Below are positions 16,703 to 24,147 of a stretch of 32,655 nt of DNA, in pieces (position 1 is the first letter of the stretch; each line of letters opens with the position of its first letter). This DNA is from CAXDOZ01 sp963991145 (lineage in GTDB: Bacteria; Bacteroidota; Bacteroidia; Chitinophagales; JABDMM01): NCBI GenBank assembly GCA_963991145.1, contig CAXDOZ010000016.1, positions 1 to 32,655 on the forward strand, written 5' to 3'. Position numbers and translations under genes: made by a program. The notes below the pieces were generated by a model. That model had not been told where the DNA came from, did not search any database, and was given only the letters and a program-made list of their open reading frames with translations.

Positions 16703-18112
16703 CTAGAGTAAGGTGGAAGGGCAAACGTACTCAGTCTTTGGAATAGCTGTTTCTGATAATGCTTCGAAACCTCCATTCACGTCAACGAAATTGTGAAAGC
16801 CCCTTGATTTAAGAATTGAAGCAGTGATCATTGAGCGATATCCCGACTTGCAATGCAGGTAATTTGTTCCCTGTGCCGGATAAGCAGTCATATTACTATT
16901 GATATCATCCAGTGGGAAGTTTTCTGCCCCTTCAACATGCTCGCTTTTGTATTCGCTCTCTTTTCTGACATCTAGAATTCGCATATTCTCGGCTGCATAT
17001 CTTTTCGCAAGTTCTTCAGCAGAAATTGAATCAACCGAATCAACTTCTCCTCCTTGCTTCTTCCAGGCTTCTATTCCACCTTCTAGATATCCAAGTGTGT
17101 TATCATAGCCAACACGGCTTAAGCGAGTAACTGCCTCTTCTTCTCTTCCTTCCGGAGCAACAAGTACAATGGGCTGATCAATATCAGTGATCAGAGATCC
17201 TACCCATGGTGCAAAGTTCCCATCCAGGCCAATGAAAATAGACCTTGGGATGTGACTTTCCTGAAACTCTTCCATCGTTCTGGTATCAAGTACCATGGCG
17301 TGATGGGTATTTACCATTTCCTCAAACTCTTCTTTATTGAGTGGAATGTTCCCCTTCTTTAGAACAGCTTCGAAACTGTCGTATCCCATCTTATTCATCA
17401 TGGCATTCTTAGGGAAATATTGAGGAGGGGCGGTCAGCCCTGTAAGAACTTCTTTTACGAACTCCTCTTCACTCATATCCGCCCGGAGGGCGTAATTAGT
17501 TTCTTTCTGATGGCCAAGAGTATCGAAGGTTTCGCTACTCATCATCTTACCGCAAGCTGAACCAGCTCCGTGAGCCGGGTAAACGATCACATCATCGTTC
17601 AAAGGCATGATCTTCTCTCTTAGAGAATGGAATAGATGCTTTGCAAGGTCTTCCTGAGAAAGATCAGATTTAACCGCAAGATCTGGTCTCCCAACATCTC
17701 CAATAAATAGGGTATCACCTGAGAAGATCGCGTGCTCCTTCCCTTTCTCATCAAGGAGTAAGTATGTGGTCGACTCCATTGTGTGACCCGGAGTATGAAG
17801 TACTTTGATAGTAAGAGCTCCGATCTTAAACTCCTCACCATCTTTAGCGATATGAGAATCAAATCCTGTTTCTCCATTTGGGCCGAATACGATTGTTGCG
17901 CCCGATTTCGCTGCAAGGTCTACGTGCCCTGAAACAAAATCCGCATGAAAATGCGTCTCAAAGACGTATTTGATCTTTGCACCGGATTCCTTCGCTCTAC
18001 TTAAGTATGGCTTGGTCTCTCTTAGCGGATCAATTACCGCGGCCTCGCCATTTGATTCAATATAGTATGCCGCCTCTGCAAGGCAGCCCGTGAAAATCTG
18101 TTCTAATACCAT
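16703..18112 (-). CDS. CstB-like persulfide dioxygenase-rhodanese fusion (copy 1)
   Basis: A 469-residue protein starting at ATG 18112 (MVLEQIFTGCLAE). The open frame runs 20 codons farther, but those codons lie in the operator/promoter. Residues 1-250 form an ETHE1-type metallo-beta-lactamase domain: H54-x-H56-x-D58 in ETHFHADFVSGH, H110 in HTPGHTMEST, D133 in SGDTLFIGDVGRPDL. Residues about 265-355 are a rhodanese domain with no active-site Cys (VAPEGREEE loop). Residues about 365-465 are an active rhodanese with C421 in HCKSGYRS. This MBL / pseudo-rhodanese / rhodanese order is that of CstB, which converts persulfide and sulfite to thiosulfate. It is expected to remove the persulfide made by SQR, whose gene follows. 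Confidence 0.9.
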   Translation of the reverse strand: MVLEQIFTGCLAEAAYYIESNGEAAVIDPLRETKPYLSRAKESGAKIKYVFETHFHADFVSGHVDLAAKSGATIVFGPNGETGFDSHIAKDGEEFKIGALTIKVLHTPGHTMESTTYLLLDEKGKEHAIFSGDTLFIGDVGRPDLAVKSDLSQEDLAKHLFHSLREKIMPLNDDVIVYPAHGAGSACGKMMSSETFDTLGHQKETNYALRADMSEEEFVKEVLTGLTAPPQYFPKNAMMNKMGYDSFEAVLKKGNIPLNKEEFEEMVNTHHAMVLDTRTMEEFQESHIPRSIFIGLDGNFAPWVGSLITDIDQPIVLVAPEGREEEAVTRLSRVGYDNTLGYLEGGIEAWKKQGGEVDSVDSISAEELAKRYAAENMRILDVRKESEYKSEHVEGAENFPLDDINSNMTAYPAQGTNYLHCKSGYRSMITASILKSRGFHNFVDVNGGFEALSETAIPKTEYVCPSTLL

Positions 18113-18128
18113 CTTATCCAATTTTATG

Positions 18129-18172
18129 TAAAAGTACTGGATGCCTGAGCGGATGTCAGTGACTTCAGTCAC
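18129..18172 (-). promoter_or_regulatory. Crp/Fnr-type operator and promoter of persulfide dioxygenase copy 1
   Basis: The dyad GTGACtgaaGTCAC (18159-18172) is followed after exactly 22 nt by the -7-like box TACTTTTA (18129-18136). The ATG is 16 bp beyond the box. The dyad abuts the stop codon of the upstream dehydrogenase (18176). Confidence 0.75.
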
Positions 18173-18175
18173 ATG

Positions 18176-19378
18176 CTATTTTCCCGCTACGTAATCCTCC
18201 AGATAGCCAAAATACGAACCGAGCTTACCACCTTTAGCGATTGTGGCTCTTTCAAGCATTTCGCTTTCATCCTTAAGGAGTTCGGGTAGTACATAGTTCA
18301 TGAACTGCTTGCCAAAATCCTCAGAAGCGTCACGTGGAAGCTCATTTGGAAGGTTATCGACGGCCATTACATCTACAGATCCATTAATGAAAGACTCTGT
18401 TTCGATGGAGGAAACCGGATTGAAACCATAGATCGGCTCTTCGATGGTAGATGGTCTAAGTGTACTGGGGATAGAAGATTCCGGGGCAATGTCGCAGGTA
18501 ATATCTGCGATTACCTGGATCGTGAAATCGGGATGGATCATTTGGTCTCTGGTGAAGAAGGCTGGTACACCCGGCTCCCAATAGATACCATTGATCATGA
18601 TATCGGTGCACTTTGTGTAAGGACGGAATCGGGTATCGTACTCTTTGAAGTTTTTGAAGTAGTGATCCTTGTCAAAGCTCTCATGGCCAGTAAATGCATA
18701 CATATCCGCAAGATCCAGCTGAGTGTAAACTGGAACATCAAAAGAGTTGTGGAGGTATTCATCCGGTGACACCCTTTTAATTCCCATTGCATCCAGAACC
18801 TCTGCAGCGCCATTTGCCACTCTGCCCATTCCTGTAAGCACTACTCTGATGTGCCCAAGATTCAGGTCTTTATACAATGACTTTGCTTCTTTAAAATCAT
18901 GGCATTGGTTCATCGGCTTGAGATCGAATTTCTCATGTCTCTTTCCCCAGGTCAGGATACCATTATGGGCACCAACGATCCCCGCCCATCGGCCGAAGGC
19001 TATAACTCTCTGACCACTATCGTTTGCCAGAGTCTCCCAATCGATCAAGGTGATATTCTTATCCAGAATAGCTCTTAACAGATCCCGATTATAGGATTGC
19101 ATTTTGATCGTGTGAGAAAAGAAAAAGTAGGTCTTATCTGAGATCAGCTGATCAATCGGAACTTCCTTAACTCCTAGAAGGATATCTCGGTCGGTCATAT
19201 CTGAACTAAGACTAATTCTTTCATCTACATACTCCTGATCCTTATAACAGCGCGAATCTGATGGTTGAACTTTAAGATCGATCTCAGTGGCTTTGAGAAT
19301 GTCATTACACTGTGCTGGAGTGAGCGGTACTCTATAATCAGGTGGGGTCTTCCCTTCTTTAATGATTCCGATCTTCAT
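18176..19378 (-). CDS. NAD(P)-dependent oxidoreductase, saccharopine/alanine dehydrogenase-like
   Basis: A 400-residue protein of the alanine dehydrogenase/PNT and lysine-forming saccharopine dehydrogenase fold. MKIGIIKEGKTPPDYRVPLTPAQC is the typical N-terminus, YFFFSHTIKMQ is the saccharopine-dehydrogenase-like substrate segment, RWAGIVGAHNGILTWGKRH follows, and the Rossmann segment is HIRVVLTGMGRVANGAAEVLDAMGIKRVSPDEY. It probably catalyses a reversible NAD-linked oxidative deamination in amino-acid (perhaps lysine) metabolism; the substrate cannot be read with confidence. It has no GTGAC-type dyad upstream, so it is likely not part of the sulfur regulon despite sitting between its members. 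Confidence 0.8.
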   Translation of the reverse strand: MKIGIIKEGKTPPDYRVPLTPAQCNDILKATEIDLKVQPSDSRCYKDQEYVDERISLSSDMTDRDILLGVKEVPIDQLISDKTYFFFSHTIKMQSYNRDLLRAILDKNITLIDWETLANDSGQRVIAFGRWAGIVGAHNGILTWGKRHEKFDLKPMNQCHDFKEAKSLYKDLNLGHIRVVLTGMGRVANGAAEVLDAMGIKRVSPDEYLHNSFDVPVYTQLDLADMYAFTGHESFDKDHYFKNFKEYDTRFRPYTKCTDIMINGIYWEPGVPAFFTRDQMIHPDFTIQVIADITCDIAPESSIPSTLRPSTIEEPIYGFNPVSSIETESFINGSVDVMAVDNLPNELPRDASEDFGKQFMNYVLPELLKDESEMLERATIAKGGKLGSYFGYLEDYVAGK

Positions 19379-19477
19379 GCTGCTGTTTGTACTAAAATAT
19401 GGAGCTGTTTGGAATTATTTACTGCTCTTAATCATTACAATATCTGCATTATGCTGATAAGCTGCATTAGGATTCAC

Positions 19478-19485
19478 TAAATTCG
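19478..19485 (+). promoter_or_regulatory. Probable -7 promoter box for tmRNA
   Basis: Reads TAAATTCG, 7 of 8 to TAnnTTTG, 34 bp upstream of the mature tmRNA 5' end. That spacing leaves a short 5' leader for RNase P to remove. Confidence 0.35.
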
Positions 19486-19519
19486 CAGCTTACCGTATGG
19501 CAATGTTCATTGACTTATT

Positions 19520-19890
19520 GGGGCTGACCGGAATTGACAGGAAGTGTATCGGGGTACTTGCATGTCGAGTCGTTCTGTAGTTGACTCGTAAATCCCAACT
19601 GCTGACATTCTTTTTATATGGCGATAATAACTACGCCTTGGCTGCTTAATCAAGGATTAACTAGCCTTTGTCTCTAGGTTCGGACGTCCGATAAGGACTC
19701 ATGAGACATAAACGTATTCGGGCCTTTGCCTGCAGGTTGTTTCGCCTGTAGATCATCGTATTAATGAAACTAGGTTGGACATTGGGCTTGTTTGTTTGCC
19801 TTAGTTCAACTGAAACTTAAAAACCAACTAAGCATGTAGACGGTATGTCATTACCTTTGCTGGACGAGGGTTCGAATCCCTCCAGCTCCA
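19520..19890 (+). ncRNA. ssrA: Transfer-messenger RNA (tmRNA)
   Basis: Rescues stalled ribosomes and tags the nascent protein. The tRNA-like ends pair as GGGGCTG (5') with CAGCTCC (3'), including the G3-U70 wobble that alanyl-tRNA synthetase needs. The T-arm reads GAGGG-TTCGAAT-CCCTC. CCA is not encoded (ACCT follows), so it must be added. The tag reading frame begins at GGC 19620-19622 and reads GDNNYALAA followed by TAA (19647-19649). The ALAA end is typical of Bacteroidetes tags recognised by ClpXP. About 371 nt, normal length, uninterrupted and one-piece. Confidence 0.95.
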
Positions 19891-19895
19891 CCTTC

Positions 19896-19931
19896 GCCCG
19901 CCATAGCCTTGTGCGACGGCGGGCTTTTTTC
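19896..19931 (+). terminator. Intrinsic terminator of ssrA
   Basis: The stem GCCCGCC (19896-19902) pairs with GGCGGGC (19918-19924) and is followed by TTTTTT. It begins six bases after the tmRNA discriminator base. Confidence 0.85.
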
Positions 19932-19978
19932 ATTTTATCACATTTCTATATCACCTCACACCTAGCAAAGGCTACGTT

Positions 19979-20066
19979 GGACGCTGTCCACATGAGTAGC
20001 AGGGCGGAGTTTATCTGCTGAAGCTTTAGCGAAAGCAGAGGGGACGCTGTCCACATGAGTAGCAGG
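19979..20066. repeat. Pair of 25-bp direct repeats flanking a hairpin
   Basis: Two identical 25-bp copies at 19979-20003 and 20042-20066 share GGACGCTGTCCACATGAG and a final TAGCAGG. Each copy contains the short hairpin GGAC-GCT-GTCC. The 38 bp between them contain a second potential hairpin (TCTGC...GCAGA). Two copies are too few for a CRISPR array, and no cas gene is present. It looks like an intergenic REP-like element or remnant in the otherwise gene-poor stretch between tmRNA and the GIY-YIG remnant. Confidence 0.6.
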
Positions 20067-20151
20067 AAGCAATTAAAAAATCTATACTATCAGTTTAGAT
20101 TGAATTGCCAGCGGCTGTTAATTGCACCACATTTATTCCTTGTAAAACTGA

Positions 20152-20406
20152 AACTTTAAAGCTCTGAGAAGTTGGACAGTTTATGGAATTAATTGCAGTA
20201 ATAACAAGCTGTATATAGGGTGCACTTGCAATCTTATGCGACGTTTGGTTGAGCACCGGATGGGAAAGTGTTCCTACACTAGAGGCAAAGGTCCGTTTGA
20301 ATTGAAATTTTCAATCACTCTTCCAGATAAATACAAGGCATATAAACTTGAGATCTATCTCAAATCAGGAAGTGGAAGAGCATTTGTACGGAGACATATG
20401 ACTTGA
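20152..20406 (+). pseudogene. GIY-YIG endonuclease family gene, start codon lost or non-canonical
   Basis: An open frame between a TGA at 20149 and the stop at 20404-20406 encodes a nearly complete small GIY-YIG nuclease domain: WTVYGINCSNNKLYIGCT, then NLMRRLVEH, SYTRGKGPFELKF and DKYKAYKLEIYLKSGSGRAF. The first Tyr motif (TVY), the YIG motif, the Arg (MRRL) and the metal-binding Glu (KLEIY) are all present. Family members normally start with M just before [YW]xVY; here no ATG, GTG or TTG precedes WTVY in frame. The first ATG (20236) lies after YIG and would leave a 56-residue catalytically dead product. Either the 5' end has decayed or a rare start (CTG 20164) is used. Substrate of this subfamily is unknown. 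Confidence 0.7.
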
Positions 20407-20458
20407 TCCTCCCCCAATAAGGGATCACGATTAATCCTCCCCCCTGGGGCCCCCCAAT

Positions 20459-20487
20459 AAAAAAAGCCCCTGCTTTTGGCAGAGGCT
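20459..20487 (-). terminator. Intrinsic terminator of the small lipoprotein gene
   Basis: On the minus strand the stem AGCCTCTGC / GCAGGGGCT (one mismatched or wobble pair) is followed by seven T. It lies 28 bp past the stop of the leftward gene at 20515. Confidence 0.8.
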
Positions 20488-20514
20488 GATTAATTGCTCA
20501 TTGTGCAATACCGA

Positions 20515-20760
20515 TTAAGGTCTTACGCAAACATAGCCGAGCGATTCAAGTGAATCCACAATATCGTCATTCGTCATGCCGGCTGTATTAATTGGGTCTA
20601 AGCTGCAATTTCCTACAAATGTGATGGTGTTATTACAAACAACAACTTCACAATCAGGCTCTGTGGTTATAGTACAGTTCTTGCACTGATTCTTTGAACA
20701 AGAGCTTAAAACGAAGGCAAACACTGCAACTGATAGAAATAGGTAAAGCTTTTTTGACAT
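20515..20760 (-). CDS. Small putative lipoprotein, Cys-rich, unknown function
   Basis: 81 residues from the ATG at 20760 (MSKKLYLFLSVAVFAFVLSSCSKNQ). The lipobox LSSC marks lipidation at that Cys. An in-frame upstream extension to 20820 would bury the signal peptide and is rejected. The mature part has five further cysteines (QCKNC, DCEVVVC, GNC) plus one near the end (YVCVRP), compatible with disulfides in an exported protein. I do not recognise a domain. It is a single gene with its own terminator and is probably anchored in the outer or inner membrane facing the periplasm. Confidence 0.7.
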   Translation of the reverse strand: MSKKLYLFLSVAVFAFVLSSCSKNQCKNCTITTEPDCEVVVCNNTITFVGNCSLDPINTAGMTNDDIVDSLESLGYVCVRP

Positions 20761-20851
20761 AGTATGGGGTTTGATTACCGTCAGAATGTCTGAAATTACT
20801 GCATTCCTTGTATTTCTCAAAAGTTAAGATGACATAGGGGCTGATTTGCCT

Positions 20852-20882
20852 AAAAAAAGACGCCCCCGAAATATCGGGGGCG
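20852..20882 (-). terminator. Strong hairpin terminator with no assigned gene
   Basis: The stem CGCCCCCGA / TCGGGGGCG (9 bp) has loop AATA, and on the minus strand it is followed by seven T. No leftward gene lies immediately upstream of it: the 21183-21665 gene runs rightward and ends in its own terminator. It may end an unannotated leftward RNA from about 20885-21090. Confidence 0.65.
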
Positions 20883-21150
20883 GGAGATCGCGTTGTTAGT
20901 GCTAATTCCTAAATAGTATCCTTTCGCCTCAATAATCTTTCTCTTTAAATCAACATTAGGTTAACATATACCAGACAGACGGAGCGCCACTAAAAAGGAT
21001 GCATTGGAGTAGGGTGACTTTTATCAATATGCAGAATTGCAGAATTGAGGAAATGCAAAAGGATTCCAGCTAAGTAGTTTTTCATTTCTGCACATATGCA
21101 ATTTTGCATTTTGGCTTTCAATCGAGCACCTTTCATGCCTCAATTAGTCG

Positions 21151-21158
21151 TACCTTTG
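21151..21158 (+). promoter_or_regulatory. -7 promoter box for the SlyD-like gene
   Basis: Reads TACCTTTG, exact to consensus, 24 bp before the ATG at 21183. It lies inside the longer open frame that begins at 21096, which argues against that longer start. Confidence 0.6.
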
Positions 21159-21182
21159 CAGCTCAATAAAAAAGCATATAAA

Positions 21183-21665
21183 ATGCAAATAGGAAAGAAC
21201 AAGGTTGTAGGGATGGAATACACCCTAACAAACAATGCAGGAGACGTTCTTGACACATCTCAGGGAAGAGCTCCACTATATTACATTCAGGGTATTGGAG
21301 CACTGATCCCCGGACTTGAAGAAGAACTGGAAGGAAAGGAAGCTGGATTTAGCTCAACTGTTAAGATCAGCGCAGATAAAGCTTATGGCCCGGTGGATGA
21401 GCAATTGGTTCACAGAGTAGCACGTGAACAGTTTCAAACCGATAAGTCTATTGAAGTTGGAATGACCTTCCAATCAGAGACTCCACAAGGGGTTCAGCAG
21501 TTTATCGTAAGAAAAGTGGAAGATGATTTCATCACTATTGATGCAAACCACCCATTAGCTGGTCAGGAGCTAACTTTCAATATCGATATTCTTGAAGTAA
21601 GAGAAGCAACTGAGTCTGAGCTTAACCACGGACATGTTCATGGTCCAGGTGGACATGAGCACTAA
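21183..21665 (+). CDS. FKBP-type peptidyl-prolyl isomerase, SlyD-like
   Basis: 160 residues from ATG 21183 (MQIGKNKVVGMEYTLTNNAGDVLDTSQG). The FKBP core motifs are PLYYIQGIGALIPGLEEELEGKEAG and AYGPVDEQLVHRVAREQF; the insert-in-flap region runs about 70-125; NHPLAGQELTFNIDILEVREA closes the fold. The His-rich tail (HGHVHGPGGHEH) is the metal-binding tail typical of SlyD. It acts as a cytoplasmic folding helper and possible nickel/zinc chaperone. There is no signal peptide from this start. It is monocistronic, with its own -7 box and terminator. Confidence 0.9.
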   Translation: MQIGKNKVVGMEYTLTNNAGDVLDTSQGRAPLYYIQGIGALIPGLEEELEGKEAGFSSTVKISADKAYGPVDEQLVHRVAREQFQTDKSIEVGMTFQSETPQGVQQFIVRKVEDDFITIDANHPLAGQELTFNIDILEVREATESELNHGHVHGPGGHEH

Positions 21666-21689
21666 TTCTTAGTTCTAGTAGAAATTAAA

Positions 21690-21720
21690 AAGCCTCGGTT
21701 TTCACCGAGGCTTTTCTTTT
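21690..21720 (+). terminator. Intrinsic terminator of the SlyD-like gene
   Basis: The perfect 9-bp stem AAGCCTCGG / CCGAGGCTT (21690-21698, 21705-21713) is followed by TTCTTTT. It lies between convergent genes. Confidence 0.85.
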
Positions 21721-21736
21721 GCGTATGATAAGGTGC

Positions 21737-23509
21737 TTACTTCTTGATGAAAGTCAGGCTTTCGTCTGAGTTTAAGTCTCTGATCAGGTAAGATCCTGTT
21801 GGAAGGTCATTTACCATAATTCTATCAGTCTCATTTACTGTGCGGATCAAAGCACCATCCATAGTGTAGATAGAATACATTCCAACTTTTGATACGAATA
21901 GAATATCAGCAGCTGGGTTAGGATAAACGCTTAGTGTTTCTTCATCTTCAATTGGATTGTCAATTGAAGTTGGTACACCGTTGATCTGGAAAACACTTAC
22001 AGTACCGCTCACTTCATTTGCAGTTACAAGAAGTGGAATTCCATTTGGACTCTCAGGACCATCAATGATTACGATATCCTCTACACCAAGATCCTCAGCA
22101 GGCATTGAGTCTGCAGGAACAGAGAAGTTTCTGTTATTGATGTACTCTTCAAATTGAGGTGTAGTTGGAGTAGAAAGGTCATAGGTCATGATTCCACCGA
22201 TTCTCTCCAATCCAATAAATGCATACCATGTACCGCCAAACTCAGCAACTGCAATTGCTTCCGGCTCTGGTCCTTTTGCATCTGAACGGCTGTCGAAAGA
22301 AGAGTTATCGTCGTTTGTGCTGTTAAAGTCATTTGGAAGTTGAGCAGCAGTTACAGTCTCAAGTTCATCTTCTGAATCCCATACAAGGTTTCCAAGAGCA
22401 TCCCAGATTGACCAAGAACGTGCACCGTAACCATAGATCTCTTCATATCTACCATCGTTATTGGTGTCCCCAAGAGTGTTTGTGATCTCCAAACGACCCA
22501 TCCAATCATCAAGCTGAAGACTGTCTCTGTTTGGAAATGCGATTGAATCTAAAGTGATGTCTTTTACTCTATCTTCTTCAGAGAAGGTATCGTAATCTCT
22601 TGCATCCCCTTCGTTTGCCGAAACAATGTATGTATTTCCACCAGTTGAGAACATGTCAATTGCATCTGGTTGATACATTCCATAGAAAGGCCAGTTCTGC
22701 ATGTTGATTACACCATCGCGATCGGAAACGTCTACTGTGTTTCCTGCATCCATCCAGTTCTTAAATCCTAAGCCAAGAATTGCAACAATTGAATCATTGT
22801 TAAGTGTCAAAGCTGCAATTGCATTGTTCTCCTGGCAAATAATGTAAGCGATATTGTCGTCACAAGCGATATACTCTGGCTCAAGATCTTCTGCCACTGA
22901 AGCACCAGGGCCAAAGATTCTGATATTTGGATCAATAGGGGCCGCGTTGAAATGACGGAAGTATGCTTGCTTAACTGTTGCCCCTGCAACACCACCAGAA
23001 ACATCAATTACTGTTACCGAACCTTCAGGATCATGTCCGTAATCATCAGATGGCTCACCTTCGTTTGCCACTAGAAGCTTGTTTCCAGAAGGAGTCCAGA
23101 TCAACATATCAGGAAGAGCACCTGCTTGCTTTGTGGCAATGAAGTTTCCAAGAGTATCCCAGAAAACTACAACTCCATCGAGCTGAGTAGAGTCATTCTC
23201 AACTGCTGCTGCAACGATACCGTTCTTAACTGCTACAGAGTTAACTCCTCCACCGTAGTTTGAGATATCGAAAGAGTCAATCCAGGTAGGGTTTGTAGGA
23301 TCAGAAAGATCAAGGACATCAATCGCATCATTATCACTGTTTGTGACAAAGAGTCTCATTGAAGCTGCATCATAAGAACAGATCTCAGCTGCTCCTTCAT
23401 CAAAGATTCCTGAATAATAAGTACCGAGATGCTGCAAAGAGATCTGGGCATTTGCGTTTGGCATTGCAAAGAATGCCAATACTGCTACTGAAAGTAAAAT
23501 TCTTTTAAT
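21737..23509 (-). CDS. Secreted choice-of-anchor I family protein with type IX sorting domain
   Basis: About 590 residues. The body is a beta-propeller-like choice-of-anchor I domain: repeated strands such as LFVTNSDNDAIDVLDLSDPTNP, LLVANEGEPSDDYGHDPEGSVTVIDV, YIVSANEGDARDYDTF and IDGPESPNGIPLLVTANEVSGTVSVFQI. The last 70 residues (SVYPNPAADILFVSK... GSYLIRDLNSDESLTFIKK) are a type A type IX secretion C-terminal domain. No ATG, GTG or upstream TTG gives a full signal peptide. ATT at 23509 would give MKRILLSVAVLAFFAMPNANAQ, whereas the TTG at 23479 leaves only 12 residues ahead of the cleavage site. I therefore place the start at ATT, with caution. Function is extracellular or surface-bound and otherwise unknown. 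Confidence 0.85.
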   Translation of the reverse strand: MKRILLSVAVLAFFAMPNANAQISLQHLGTYYSGIFDEGAAEICSYDAASMRLFVTNSDNDAIDVLDLSDPTNPTWIDSFDISNYGGGVNSVAVKNGIVAAAVENDSTQLDGVVVFWDTLGNFIATKQAGALPDMLIWTPSGNKLLVANEGEPSDDYGHDPEGSVTVIDVSGGVAGATVKQAYFRHFNAAPIDPNIRIFGPGASVAEDLEPEYIACDDNIAYIICQENNAIAALTLNNDSIVAILGLGFKNWMDAGNTVDVSDRDGVINMQNWPFYGMYQPDAIDMFSTGGNTYIVSANEGDARDYDTFSEEDRVKDITLDSIAFPNRDSLQLDDWMGRLEITNTLGDTNNDGRYEEIYGYGARSWSIWDALGNLVWDSEDELETVTAAQLPNDFNSTNDDNSSFDSRSDAKGPEPEAIAVAEFGGTWYAFIGLERIGGIMTYDLSTPTTPQFEEYINNRNFSVPADSMPAEDLGVEDIVIIDGPESPNGIPLLVTANEVSGTVSVFQINGVPTSIDNPIEDEETLSVYPNPAADILFVSKVGMYSIYTMDGALIRTVNETDRIMVNDLPTGSYLIRDLNSDESLTFIKK

Positions 23510-23616
23510 TGGTTGTTTTTTGAATGTGTAAGCAAATGAACGGCAGCTACCTTAACCAAATCAGAAGAGATTGTTACACAAACTTTAAAATGAGGATAAC
23601 TGGGTAAAATGTGGAC

Positions 23617-23644
23617 AAAAAAAAGCCCCGCTCCCCAGCGAGGC
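23617..23644 (-). terminator. Intrinsic terminator of the YeeE/YedE operon
   Basis: On the minus strand GCCTCGCT / AGCGGGGC (8 bp with one wobble, loop GGGG) is followed by eight T. It lies about 85 bp past the stop at 23731. The rest of 23510-23730 holds only a short CCCC-gaat-GGGG dyad and no gene. Confidence 0.8.
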
Positions 23645-23730
23645 CAACACCCAAACCCCCGAATGGGGTAATGCTATGAATCTGGGAGTTTGGACGGTAA
23701 GAATTCTACTTCCTTACAATCAGTGAAAAT

Positions 23731-24144
23731 TTAATGTGGAAGCTTATCTCTCAGCAATCCATAAACAAAGGTTCCAAGAGTAGCACTGGCGATAACTATG
23801 ATCATTGATGGGAAGCCTGCTCCAACGAGAACAAACATTGGTCCTGGACAGGCACCGGAAAGGGCCCAACCTAATCCGAATATGGTCCCACCGATCAGAT
23901 ATCTGGGGATACTCATGTTCTTATCCTTGAATTCTATCTCTTCTCCTTTGTAGGTATGTCCGTGAAATCTTTTGATCAGATAAACCATGATCACTCCAGT
24001 TGCTACCGCTGTTCCAATAACTCCATACATATGAAAGGATTGGAATCGGAACATTTCAAAAATGCGATACCAGGAAATTACCTCGGACTTGGTCATAATG
24101 ATTCCAAACAAAATTCCTACAGCTAAATATTTCAAATACTTCAT
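23731..24144 (-). CDS. YeeE/YedE family sulfur-transport protein, C-terminal half subunit
   Basis: 137 residues with about four membrane segments (YLAVGILFGIIMTKS, MYGVIGTAVATGVIMVYLI, YLIGGTIFGLGWALSGACPGP, SMIIVIASATLGTFVYGLL). The conserved Cys of the family sits in WALSGACPGPMF, at the position of the thiosulfate/persulfide relay Cys in full-length YeeE. It begins 3 bp after the stop of the partner gene, so the two halves are co-translated and probably form one transporter, as in PmpA/PmpB-type pairs. It is expected to move thiosulfate or sulfane sulfur across the inner membrane; direction is not known here. Confidence 0.85.
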   Translation of the reverse strand: MKYLKYLAVGILFGIIMTKSEVISWYRIFEMFRFQSFHMYGVIGTAVATGVIMVYLIKRFHGHTYKGEEIEFKDKNMSIPRYLIGGTIFGLGWALSGACPGPMFVLVGAGFPSMIIVIASATLGTFVYGLLRDKLPH

Positions 24145-24147
24145 CTC

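Noticed and set aside
18113..18172. Longer N-terminus for persulfide dioxygenase copy 1
   Set aside because: The 20 extra codons are encoded by the operator dyad, the 22-nt spacer and the -7 box; copy 2 has no such extension.
19979..20066. CRISPR array
   Set aside because: Only two repeat copies, hairpin-bearing spacer, and no cas genes in the window.
20407..20458. C-run/G-run palindromes (CCCCTGGGGCCCC) as an insertion-sequence end or origin
   Set aside because: There is no matching inverted repeat partner, no target duplication and no transposase nearby.
21096..21182. Longer N-terminus for the SlyD-like protein
   Set aside because: An exact TACCTTTG promoter box lies inside it, and the family begins at MQIGKNKVV.
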